Source of the DNA: CAIQJJ01 sp049325275
GTDB taxonomy: Bacteria; Chloroflexota; Anaerolineae; Anaerolineales; UBA4823
Assembly: GCA_049325275.1 (NCBI GenBank)
Contig: JBMOLU010000075.1
Location: forward strand, 101,761-165,760
DNA: 64,000 nucleotides
Direction of reading: 5' to 3'
Position 1 is the first letter of the stretch; every line of letters starts with the position of its first letter. This document shows positions 53,056 to 60,692 of the stretch, piece after piece. Under the pieces are notes generated by a model. That model saw only the letters and a list, made by a program, of their open reading frames with translations. It had not been told where the DNA came from and did no database searches. Made by a program: the position numbers and the translations under genes.

Positions 53056-53679
53056 ATGCCGTACGTACAGGATGCTCTCATTGCCAATACGCTGGTACGC
53101 CAGGCATTGGTTGCGGCGCAGGAAGTAATGGGTGAGAACGGCCTGAATACCGTGCTGCGCACGGCTGGCCTCGATCGTTATATCGGCAACTTGCCGCCCG
53201 ACGACATGAATCCGGCGATCAAAACCACCGAGTATGCCCGCTTCAACGAAGCTATCGAGGCCTTTTACGGCCGCGGCGGGCGCGGGATGCTGCGACGTGT
53301 GGGCAAGGCCTCGTTTCAGTATGCGGTGCGCGAGCAGGCTGCTTTGCTGGGCCTGGCCGGCGTGGCGCTCAAGGTCTTGCCGGAAAAACAGCGCATTAAG
53401 TTCATCCTCAACAGCATGGCCGGCGCGCTCAAGAAGACCAACCCACAGGTTGAGGCCTGGGTGGATGAGACGGCCGAAGGACGCCTCGCTTACATCGACC
53501 GCACTTGCGGCATCTGTTACGATCGCCACAGCACCGGGCCGATTTGTTACCTCTACATCGGTTCGATCGGCGAAGCCGTGCGTTGGGCAACGGGCGTGGA
53601 TCACGAAGTCCACGAGACGCACTGCACTGCCCGCGGCGACGAATATTGCCGTTTCGAGATCGGGGAAGCGCTGGCGTGA
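53056..53679 (+). CDS. V4R (4-vinyl reductase) domain protein
   Basis: 207 residues from the ATG at 53056. The C-terminal ~90 residues match the V4R domain, with C-G-I-C near the entry, C-Y-L-Y-I-G and H-C-T-A-R-G-D-E-Y-C-R-F-E-I; the Cys and His can hold a metal. V4R domains serve as small-molecule sensors (as in XylR/DmpR) or in tetrapyrrole and bacteriochlorophyll reduction. The N-terminal half is helical. Without a partner activator domain it may be an independent ligand-binding protein. It overlaps the lipase gene by four bases. Confidence 0.8.
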   Translation: MPYVQDALIANTLVRQALVAAQEVMGENGLNTVLRTAGLDRYIGNLPPDDMNPAIKTTEYARFNEAIEAFYGRGGRGMLRRVGKASFQYAVREQAALLGLAGVALKVLPEKQRIKFILNSMAGALKKTNPQVEAWVDETAEGRLAYIDRTCGICYDRHSTGPICYLYIGSIGEAVRWATGVDHEVHETHCTARGDEYCRFEIGEALA

Positions 53680-54512
53680 AACACTTCGAATTCGACTGGT
53701 TGGGTTCGGATGATGTTGTATTCTACGGTCAGGGTTGGGAGCCGGAGGCCGTCAAGGCCGTGGTTTGCCTGGTGCATGGAATGGGGGAGCACAGCGGGCG
53801 TTACGCACACGTTGCCGATTTTTTTGGGCGTTTGGGCTATGCCCTGATCGGTTTCGACCTGCGCGGGCACGGCCTCTCCGGTGGGCAGCGCGGGCACTTG
53901 CGCGCCTTCGACGATCACCTGGATGACGTCTCCGTACTTCTCGACGAGGCTGCACGGCGTTATCCGGCGAAGCCGTTGTTCCTGTATGGGCACAGCATGG
54001 GCGGCCTGGTTGTGCTCAACCACGCGCTGCGGCGCAGGCCGCCGGTGCTTGCCGTGATCGCCACAAGCGCCGGGTTACGCACGCCGTTCCGTGAGAACCA
54101 CGTGCTCGTGGCGATGGACAAGTTACTCGCCAGCGTTTTTGGGTCGATGACCATTCCAACGGGCCTGGACCCGCACCTGCTCTCGCGCGATCCAGAAGTC
54201 GTGATGGCCTATGAAGCCGATCCATTGGTGCACGGGCTGGCCACACTTTCGATGGCCAAGCAGTCGTTTGCCGCCATCGACTATGCCCTGGCGCACGCTG
54301 CCGAGTTCCCATTGCCGCTGCTGCTGGTGCATGGTACGGCCGATAGCCTGGTTTTTGCCCGCGGCAGCGAGGAATTTGCCGCCCGGACGCCCCGGGCGAC
54401 CCTCAAGTTATGGGATGGCTTGTATCACGAAGTTCACAACGAACCGGAAAAAGAAACCGTTCTGGCTGACATTGCAAGGTGGATGGATGGGCAACTGAAG
54501 CCTGACTCCTGA
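53676..54512 (+). CDS. Monoacylglycerol-lipase-like alpha/beta hydrolase
   Basis: 278 residues from the GTG at 53676, which overlaps the V4R stop (GTGA). The oxyanion segment H-G-M-G-E-H-S-G-R-Y, the nucleophile elbow G-H-S-M-G-G, the later Asp in L-V-H-G-T-A-D and the His in Y-H-E-V-H-N-E give the full triad of monoglyceride lipases and lysophospholipases. It is cytosolic or peripherally membrane-bound. Last gene of the compact signalling run. Confidence 0.9.
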   Translation: MKHFEFDWLGSDDVVFYGQGWEPEAVKAVVCLVHGMGEHSGRYAHVADFFGRLGYALIGFDLRGHGLSGGQRGHLRAFDDHLDDVSVLLDEAARRYPAKPLFLYGHSMGGLVVLNHALRRRPPVLAVIATSAGLRTPFRENHVLVAMDKLLASVFGSMTIPTGLDPHLLSRDPEVVMAYEADPLVHGLATLSMAKQSFAAIDYALAHAAEFPLPLLLVHGTADSLVFARGSEEFAARTPRATLKLWDGLYHEVHNEPEKETVLADIARWMDGQLKPDS

Positions 54513-54550
54513 CGCATTTGACTTCCTGCTGGACAATCTGTTATTCCTGT

Positions 54551-54612
54551 GGCAAAATCGGCCCAATTCGGTACTTTTCGGAGTATTCTGCATTTGGGCC
54601 GTTCGTTTTGCC
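54551..54612 (+). repeat. Three-tier imperfect hairpin between lipase and DsbA genes
   Basis: GGCAAAA (54551) with TTTTGCC (54606), GGCCCAA (54560) with TTGGGCC (54594), and GTACT with AGTAT (54571/54582) form nested stems. It is probably a terminator-like structure, 31-130 nt before the DsbA-like ATG. Confidence 0.55.
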
Positions 54613-54643
54613 CAAAATTCACCTGCCAAGGAGTAAAGGTGCT

Positions 54644-55417
54644 ATGCCTCGTGATCGTTCGTCGCTCTCCCCAAAAACAAGTTCACGCCAGGAATTTCGC
54701 GAGATGCGCCGCCAGCGTGAGCGGCGCAACCGGATTCTGGTCGCTTCGGTGATCCTGATCGGTGCTTTGTTGCTCGTTATTGCTTTTGCGCTTCCGGCCA
54801 TTCAGAAGGCGATTTCGCCTGCCCCAACAGTTTCGGTAGAAAACGTCACCCCGATCGTGCCCGTGGCGCGGCCCCGGGCGAACGGTACCGCCATGGGTGA
54901 CCCGAATGCCCCGGTGAAAATCGACGTGTGGGAAGATTTCCAATGCCCGGCGTGCGTTCAGTACACGCAGGTCGTAGAAGCGCAGCTTGCCGAGACGTAC
55001 GTGGCAGAAGGAAAGGCCTATTACGTTTTTCACGTGTTTCCCTTTCTCGATGACTATGCTACCACGCAGGAGTCCGATCAAGCCGCAAACGCCAGCTTTT
55101 GCGCCGATGAACAGGAACGCTTCTGGGACTATCACGACATCTTGTTCGCCAATTGGAACGGTGAAAACGAAGGCGCGTTTGCCGATGCGCGCCTGAGCGC
55201 CTTTGCGAAAACGCTGGGCATGGACGTGCCGGCCTTCGAGGCTTGCCTGGCCGAGAATCGTTACCAGGCGCGGGTTGATGAAGACCTGCAGGCCGGCCTG
55301 GCGATGGGCGTTAACGGCACGCCGAGCGTTTTTGTCAACGGTGTCATCGTCAAGCCCGGTTACGTCCCCAGTTATGAGGACATGGTCGCCGCCATCGAAG
55401 CGGCGTTATCCGAATAG
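54644..55417 (+). CDS. Membrane-anchored DsbA-like thiol-disulfide protein 1
   Basis: 257 residues from the ATG at 54644; AAGGAG lies upstream but with a long spacing. A basic N-terminal tail with R-Q-E-F-R-E-M-R-R-Q-R is followed by one membrane span (~32-52). The extracytoplasmic thioredoxin-fold domain (DsbA/DSBA-like with helical insert) has the redox motif C-P-A-C at 101-104 and the cis-Pro in N-G-T-P-S-V-F-V-N-G. It should oxidise or isomerise disulfides in exported proteins. Its paralogue follows 18 nt downstream. Confidence 0.88.
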   Translation: MPRDRSSLSPKTSSRQEFREMRRQRERRNRILVASVILIGALLLVIAFALPAIQKAISPAPTVSVENVTPIVPVARPRANGTAMGDPNAPVKIDVWEDFQCPACVQYTQVVEAQLAETYVAEGKAYYVFHVFPFLDDYATTQESDQAANASFCADEQERFWDYHDILFANWNGENEGAFADARLSAFAKTLGMDVPAFEACLAENRYQARVDEDLQAGLAMGVNGTPSVFVNGVIVKPGYVPSYEDMVAAIEAALSE

Positions 55418-55435
55418 AAAGACAGGAGTGTTTTC

Positions 55436-56173
55436 ATGCCTCGCGATCGTTCGACTTCTTCTACTACCCCCAAGAAAAGTAAACGCCAGGAGTTCCGCGA
55501 AATGCGCCGCCAGCGCGATCTGCGCAACCGGGTTGTCGTGGTGGCCGGGATTGTGCTGGCCGCCTTGCTGTTCGTCGTCCTGGCGGCCGGGCCGGCCATT
55601 CGGGCGGCTCTCGCACCGGTCGGCGAAATCGTTCCCATCACGCCGGTGGCGCGGCCACAGGTGAACGATAATGCCATGGGAGACCCCAATGCCCCCGTCG
55701 TGATCGAAGAGTTTTCGGGCTACCAATGCTCGTATTGCAAGCTTTTTAGCGAGCAAACCGAACCGCTCATCGTGGAAAACTACGTCAAGACCGGTAAGGT
55801 GTATTTTATCTACCGCAGCCTGGGCGGGGTTGGCACGGAAGCCGGCGATGCCGCCGAAGCGGCTTACTGCGCCGGCGAGCAGAACAAGTATTGGGAATAT
55901 CACGACATCCTTTTCGCCAACTTTGCAGAACCGATTACCGATAAACGCCTGCGGGCCTTTGCCGAAACCCTGGAACTGGACACCGGTGAGTTCAACGCCT
56001 GCCTGCGTTCGGGCAGGCAGGCCACGCGTGTCGCTCAGGACGGCCTGGACGGTGCACAGTACGGCATCAACAGCACACCGTCCTTCGTCATCAACGGCAT
56101 GCTGGCGATTACCGGCGCACAGCCCTACGAGGAGTTTCAACGGGCCATCGATGCCGTTTTGGCGACGGAATAG
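55436..56173 (+). CDS. Membrane-anchored DsbA-like thiol-disulfide protein 2
   Basis: 245 residues. The N-terminal tail (R-Q-E-F-R-E-M-R-R-Q-R) and the juxtamembrane P-V-A-R-P are almost the same as in the upstream gene, so they arose by tandem duplication. The redox motif here is C-S-Y-C at 98-101 and the cis-Pro is in S-T-P-S-F-V-I-N-G. The different motif suggests a different redox potential or partner. The two are probably one operon. Confidence 0.88.
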   Translation: MPRDRSTSSTTPKKSKRQEFREMRRQRDLRNRVVVVAGIVLAALLFVVLAAGPAIRAALAPVGEIVPITPVARPQVNDNAMGDPNAPVVIEEFSGYQCSYCKLFSEQTEPLIVENYVKTGKVYFIYRSLGGVGTEAGDAAEAAYCAGEQNKYWEYHDILFANFAEPITDKRLRAFAETLELDTGEFNACLRSGRQATRVAQDGLDGAQYGINSTPSFVINGMLAITGAQPYEEFQRAIDAVLATE

Positions 56174-56203
56174 TTTTTGGGGTGATGTTTTTGCCCGTAA
56201 TCG

Positions 56204-56237
56204 AAAGCGGCCACTCGATTTTTCGGGTGGCCGCTTT
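56204..56237. terminator. Bidirectional terminator hairpin
   Basis: AAAGCGGCCAC (56204-56214) and GTGGCCGCTTT (56227-56237) form a perfect 11-bp stem with a 12-nt loop between the plus-strand DsbA gene and the minus-strand GH5 gene. The AAA/TTT ends give short U-tracts in both directions. Confidence 0.8.
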
Positions 56238-56279
56238 GGGGATACGCTATGTGAGGGGATAGTTTTGCCTTGCTGCCGC

Positions 56280-57338
56280 CTATGCGGCACGGACGATATC
56301 GATCAGTTCGGGGTCCATCACGCTGCCGTCGTAATCGACCAGGCCGAAGCCCATGCGTTTGTAGCTCCAGACGGCGCGGCCGATCTTGGCCTGGCGCAGG
56401 ATGGCGATAAAATCGCGGTGCCAGTTGCGGCGGCTTACCGGATCGGTGTGTTCGATCACGCCGTATTCGCCGCAGTAAAGCGCCTGGCCGGTTGCCTGTT
56501 GGAATGCGATGGCAGGGGCCAGAACCTGTTCTAGCGTGTTGCTGTCCATCGTCGTACCGACCAGCGCCTGGAGCTTATCGTGGTAGTGCGGAGTGCGTTC
56601 CAGGAACTCGGCCAGGCCGGTGTAAGGCCCCGGGTAAGCCAGCGCCTGGTTGAACTCGCGCGCCTGTGGCACCCAGGCCGCTTTCTGGTGGGTGAAGAGC
56701 AGCGGTTCGTACGAGTGGAAGGTGTAAACGATGTGGGGATCGTCCAGCACGGCCAGGTCTTTGAGCGTTTCGGGCACGCAGAAGTTGTTGCTGCCGATCA
56801 GCAGCGTGCGGCTCGCCTCAATGGCGCGAATGCGCGCCACGGCCTGCGCGATCATAGCGTTCCACGGGTCGCTGTTGGGCAGGTTGACCTCGTTGAGCAG
56901 CTCGAAATGAAGGTGAGGATGGCGCCCTGCAAAACGCCGGGCGATTGCTTCCCACAGGCGGTAGAAACGTTCGGCGACCTGCGCATCGGTGAAGAGCGGC
57001 ATCGGCTTCATCTCTTCGATCGTATCGTCGAAGCTATAGCCAGGCGCTTTGTGCAGGTCGAGGATCAGCGCCAGCCCATTTGCCCGGCACCATTCCAGGC
57101 AGTTTTCGATGTATTCGAAGCCGCTCTCCTTGTACTCGAAGGGTCTGGCATCGTCTTCCAGCACGGGGTAATCGACCGGCAGGCGCACGTGGTCCATGCC
57201 CCACGAGGCGATCTGGCGGATATCGGCCGCCGTCACGAAGGTCTCGAAGTGCCGGGGATTGTGGCTGCGATACGTCTCGTACTGGGAGATCCAACCACCC
57301 AGGTTGACGCCGGATTGGCAGAAAATGGGTTTGTTCAT
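56280..57338 (-). CDS. GH5 glycoside hydrolase, cytosolic endoglucanase-like
   Basis: 352 residues with the (beta/alpha)8 barrel of family GH5. H-V-R-L-P-V-D-Y lies early, the acid/base is in L-L-N-E-V-N and the nucleophile in Y-C-G-E-Y-G-V. There is no signal peptide or carbohydrate-binding module, so it probably acts on oligosaccharides inside the cell. It starts 3 nt after the stop of the cellobiose phosphorylase gene, in one operon. A beta-glucosidase, beta-mannosidase or cellodextrinase role are all possible. Confidence 0.88.
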   Translation of the reverse strand: MNKPIFCQSGVNLGGWISQYETYRSHNPRHFETFVTAADIRQIASWGMDHVRLPVDYPVLEDDARPFEYKESGFEYIENCLEWCRANGLALILDLHKAPGYSFDDTIEEMKPMPLFTDAQVAERFYRLWEAIARRFAGRHPHLHFELLNEVNLPNSDPWNAMIAQAVARIRAIEASRTLLIGSNNFCVPETLKDLAVLDDPHIVYTFHSYEPLLFTHQKAAWVPQAREFNQALAYPGPYTGLAEFLERTPHYHDKLQALVGTTMDSNTLEQVLAPAIAFQQATGQALYCGEYGVIEHTDPVSRRNWHRDFIAILRQAKIGRAVWSYKRMGFGLVDYDGSVMDPELIDIVRAA

Positions 57339-57341
57339 CGA

Positions 57342-59807
57342 TTAGCTTAGAACGGCCTTGACCTTGACGACACCGGTGCCCGCGGCCGGGGGTGGCACGA
57401 CGTTGCCGGCGATGGCTTTGCCGTCCACCGTCAGGCTGACGGTGTTGCCGGGTCCCTGGCGTTCGACTTCGATGTGGTAGGTCACGCCCTGGTATTTGCG
57501 CGTAGCCGTGAAGCCCGGCCAGCGCAGCGGGATCGCCGGGGCGATTTGCAGGCCGTCGTAGGCCGGCCGGATGCCAAGAATGGCCTGTGTGATGGCGAAG
57601 TAGTTCCACGAGGCAGTGCCGGTCAGCCAGGAATTCTTGGCCTCGCCATGGGTTGGGGCGTCGCGGCCGGCGATCATCTGTGAGTAGACGTAGGGTTCGG
57701 TGCGGTGGATGTCGCTGATCTCCTCGCGGGCAGAAGGGCAGATGCGCAGGTAGTAGTCGAGCGCCTGGTCGCCGTTTCCGACGATGGTTTCGGCGATGAT
57801 CACCCAGGGATTGTTGTGGCAGAAGATGCCGGCGTTTTCTTTGTACCCGGGTGGGTAGGACGAGATCTCGCCCAGGTTCAGGTAGTATTGCGAGTAGGCC
57901 GGCTGTTGGAGCACGATGCCGTGCCGGGTGGCCAGGCGCTTTTTGACGGAATCGAGTGCTTTCTGGGCGTAGCCGTTTTCCAACCCGATCCCGGCAATGA
58001 TATTGTAGCCTTGCGGTTCGATAAAAATCTGCCCTTCGGCGCACTCTTTCGAACCGACTTTGTCCCCGGCGTCGTCGTAGGCGCGCAGGAACCATTCTCC
58101 GTCCCAGGCGTGCTTGTAGATGGTCTGGGTCATTTTTTCGGCCAAGCCGCGCAGCGCTTCCGGCTGGAACTTGAACGTCAGGCCTTTGGTGTTCGACTGG
58201 GCGCTTTCGACCAGTGCGGCCAGTTCTTTGCACGAGTGGACGAACAAGCCGGCGATGAAGCCCGATTCGGCAGTATTGCCTTCTTTGTTGGTCGTGGTCT
58301 GGAAGGACTGGCCGGGCGTATCGGAGTAGCAGTTCAGGTTGAGGCAGTCGTTCCAGTCGGCGCGGCCGATCAACGGCAGCCCGTGCGGGCCGAGACGGTC
58401 CAGCGTGTACTGGATGGCGCGTTCGAGGTGCTCGTAGAGCGTGGTTTCGCTGCCGGGAGCGTTATCGTAGGGCACCATCTCGCTCAGAACCGACCAGTCA
58501 CCGGTTTCCTTGATGTAGGCCGCCACGGCGATCACCATCCAGTGCGGATCGTCGTTGAAGTTCGAGCCGACGTCGTTGTTGCCGCGTTTGGTGAGGGGTT
58601 GGTACTGGTGGTAGGCCCCACCGGATGGCAGCATGGTGGCGGCCAGGTCGAGCAGGCGCTGGCGGGCGCGATCGGGGACCATCTGCACGAATCCGAGCAG
58701 ATCCTGGTTGGAATCGCGGAAGCCCAGGCCGCGCCCGATGCCGCTTTCGTAGAACGAAGCCGAGCGGCTCATGTTGAAGGTGGCCATGCACTGGTAGGCG
58801 TTCCAGATATTGACCATGCGGTTGGCGTGCTCGTCCGGTGACTGCACCTGGTAGACGCCCAGCAGACTTTCCCAGTATTTCTGCAGGTCGGCAAAAGCGG
58901 CGTCGACGTGGGCCTTGTCGGTGTACTTGGCAATCACCGGCTTGACGGTGCGCTTGTTGAGGGTCTGCGAGCCGGGCGGATCGAACTTGGCGTCTTTGGG
59001 ATTCTCGTGATAGCCGAGCACGAAACGGATTTCGTGGCTTTCGCCGGGCTTCAAGGTCACTTTGACGTGATGCGAACCGATCACGGCCCAGCCGTGCGCT
59101 TCAGAATTAAAGGACCGGCCGCGCTCGACGGCGAGCGGGCGGTCCCAGCCGCGGTAAGTGCCCAGGAAGGTATCGCGCTGTGTATCGAAGCCGGCCAGCG
59201 GTTCGGAGCAGGCGAAGTAAGCGAAGTGGTCGCGGCGTTCGCGGTATTCGGTCTTGTGATAAAGCACTTCACCTTCGACTTCGACCTGGCCGATGCTGAA
59301 ATTGCGCTGAAAGTTAGTCTGGTCGTCCCAGCCATCCCACAGGCAGAACTCGATCGATGAGAAAACCGACAGATCGGCGGCTTCGAGGCGGTTGTTGGTG
59401 ACGGTCAGTTGCCAGATTTCCAGGTTTTGTCCCAGGGGCACAAAGTAGCGCGTCTCGGCGTGGATGCCATCGTAGGTGGCGCCGATGACGGTATAGCCCA
59501 TGCCGTGACGGCAGGTATAATCTTTCAAATCCGCCTGGGTCGGCTGCCAGGAGGGAGACCAGTACTTCTCACTGGCGTTATCGCGCAGGTAAATGTAGCG
59601 CCCGCCAACATCGAACGGGGCATTGTTGTAGCGATAGCGCGTGATGCGGCGCAGGCGGGCATCGCGGTAGAACGAATAACCGCCGGCGGTGTTCGAGATC
59701 AACCCGAAGTAGTCTTCGCAGCCGAGGTAATTGATCCACGGTAAGGGGGTATCGGGACGCGTGATCACGTACTCGCGGGCCTGGTCGTCAAAATAGCCAT
59801 ATTTCAT
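57342..59807 (-). CDS. Cellobiose phosphorylase (GH94)
   Basis: 821 residues starting M-K-Y-G-Y-F-D-D, with AGGAG before the ATG. Motifs fit characterised clostridial and Cellvibrio enzymes closely: Y-R-D-A-R-L-R-R-I-T-R-Y-R-Y-N-N, C-R-H-G-M-G-Y-T, F-N-M-S-R-S-A-S-F-Y-E-S-G-I-G-R-G, and the catalytic Asp in G-R-A-D-W-N-D-C-L-N-L-N. It converts cellobiose and phosphate to glucose 1-phosphate and glucose in the cytoplasm, saving ATP. First gene of the operon with GH5. Regulation is suggested by palindromes around its promoter. Confidence 0.93.
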   Translation of the reverse strand: MKYGYFDDQAREYVITRPDTPLPWINYLGCEDYFGLISNTAGGYSFYRDARLRRITRYRYNNAPFDVGGRYIYLRDNASEKYWSPSWQPTQADLKDYTCRHGMGYTVIGATYDGIHAETRYFVPLGQNLEIWQLTVTNNRLEAADLSVFSSIEFCLWDGWDDQTNFQRNFSIGQVEVEGEVLYHKTEYRERRDHFAYFACSEPLAGFDTQRDTFLGTYRGWDRPLAVERGRSFNSEAHGWAVIGSHHVKVTLKPGESHEIRFVLGYHENPKDAKFDPPGSQTLNKRTVKPVIAKYTDKAHVDAAFADLQKYWESLLGVYQVQSPDEHANRMVNIWNAYQCMATFNMSRSASFYESGIGRGLGFRDSNQDLLGFVQMVPDRARQRLLDLAATMLPSGGAYHQYQPLTKRGNNDVGSNFNDDPHWMVIAVAAYIKETGDWSVLSEMVPYDNAPGSETTLYEHLERAIQYTLDRLGPHGLPLIGRADWNDCLNLNCYSDTPGQSFQTTTNKEGNTAESGFIAGLFVHSCKELAALVESAQSNTKGLTFKFQPEALRGLAEKMTQTIYKHAWDGEWFLRAYDDAGDKVGSKECAEGQIFIEPQGYNIIAGIGLENGYAQKALDSVKKRLATRHGIVLQQPAYSQYYLNLGEISSYPPGYKENAGIFCHNNPWVIIAETIVGNGDQALDYYLRICPSAREEISDIHRTEPYVYSQMIAGRDAPTHGEAKNSWLTGTASWNYFAITQAILGIRPAYDGLQIAPAIPLRWPGFTATRKYQGVTYHIEVERQGPGNTVSLTVDGKAIAGNVVPPPAAGTGVVKVKAVLS

Positions 59808-59836
59808 AAGGTTGCTCCTGGGAAAGATAGTTGCGT

Positions 59837-59844
59837 AAGCGCTT
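59837..59844 (-). promoter_or_regulatory. LacI-type operator half-sites near the cellobiose phosphorylase start
   Basis: AAGCGCTT, a perfect palindrome with A/T flanks, lies about 10-17 nt downstream of the predicted transcription start. The CGCT/AGCG core resembles LacI/GalR-family operators. No LacI-family gene is in the window. Confidence 0.45.
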
Positions 59845-59860
59845 TTCCGGCGCGCCCCCG

Positions 59861-59889
59861 ATTATACGGGTTGGTTGCCGAGAACGCAA
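59861..59889 (-). promoter_or_regulatory. Promoter of the cellobiose phosphorylase operon
   Basis: On the minus strand TTGCGT (59889-59884), a 17-nt spacer and TATAAT (59866-59861). The -35 lies inside the left arm of a 9-bp inverted repeat. Confidence 0.6.
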
Positions 59890-59906
59890 TAGCGTTTCGC
59901 TATTGC
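59886..59906. promoter_or_regulatory. 9-bp inverted repeat overlapping the -35
   Basis: GCAATAGCG (59886-59894), TTT and CGCTATTGC (59898-59906) are perfect. Because it covers the -35 of the cellobiose phosphorylase promoter and lies 21 nt upstream of a possible plus-strand -10 (TACAAT at 59927), it is a good candidate for a repressor operator acting on both directions. Confidence 0.55.
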
Positions 59907-59976
59907 ACGTTTCTGCTGTTCTAGTGTACAATTTCTGCGTTGACTGCTGGGGTACGTATCAGGCACACACACACTT

Positions 59977-60519
59977 ATGACCCTTTTCCCTACTTCCCTT
60001 ATCTTGGTAGCCGTGATCAACAGTCCCCGCGACCTGGAGATTGCCCGGCTGCTGGGTTGGTATCGCATTCCGCTCAAAACGGCCCCTAAAGTCGTCGCCG
60101 TCGATTACCTGGCCTTCTACCAGACCGGCGCTTTTGGCGAACGCCGTTGGTGTATCGAGTTTGTTGCACCGGTGCGCGGGCACGAGCTAACCACGCGTGT
60201 AGCGCTGCTGCGCGACGAGCCTGATCACCCGCGGGCACAGGAAGAGTATTACAAACTGGAACTTGGACCGATAGAAAGGCTGCCGCAGCCCATCCTGGCA
60301 CAGAAGTGGCGGCGCCTGACGTTTCTTTATACGACGGGGGAATATTTCAGCCACGCACGAACGTTGCAAGACCTCGTGATCCACTCGGACGAGCGGCGCC
60401 TGTTGTGGCAGGCGCTGCGCGAGCGTGCCGGGGCCGAACAGGTTTACCGCGCCGACTTGCCGCAGTTGGACCTCGACCCGGCCGCATTGGCCCTGCTCTT
60501 GGGGCTTGAGAATGGATAG
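59977..60519 (+). CDS. Uncharacterised 180-residue protein
   Basis: Not recognised. The start codon lacks a clear Shine-Dalgarno; TACAAT (59927) is a possible -10 about 45 nt upstream. Features: N-terminal L-I-L-V-A-V-I-N-S-P-R-D-L-E-I-A-R, then G-W-Y-R-I-P-L and V-V-A-V-D-Y-L-A-F-Y-Q, as in a mixed alpha/beta domain, with L-L-L-G-L-E-N-G at the end. No transmembrane span or signal peptide is present. Codon use looks like that of neighbouring genes, so I take it as real. It is divergent from the cellobiose operon. Confidence 0.6.
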   Translation: MTLFPTSLILVAVINSPRDLEIARLLGWYRIPLKTAPKVVAVDYLAFYQTGAFGERRWCIEFVAPVRGHELTTRVALLRDEPDHPRAQEEYYKLELGPIERLPQPILAQKWRRLTFLYTTGEYFSHARTLQDLVIHSDERRLLWQALRERAGAEQVYRADLPQLDLDPAALALLLGLENG

Positions 60520-60692
60520 TTTCTCTCGATAAATGGGACTTACCGTTTCCAGGCCCTTCGGGATTCGTGAGCCGGGGCAGGTTCCCGGCTGCCGAAAAAC
60601 AATGAGTGCAAGGAGGTGCTCGACAAGCGTTGTGTTTTCTGTGCAAGGATTCTTGTTCAAAACCCGTTTACACAGTAAAGGAGAATACTTTC

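Noticed and set aside
57705..58841. 378-codon open frame antisense to cellobiose phosphorylase
   Set aside because: Shadow of a GC-rich gene with full family motifs on the minus strand; no motifs or start signal of its own.
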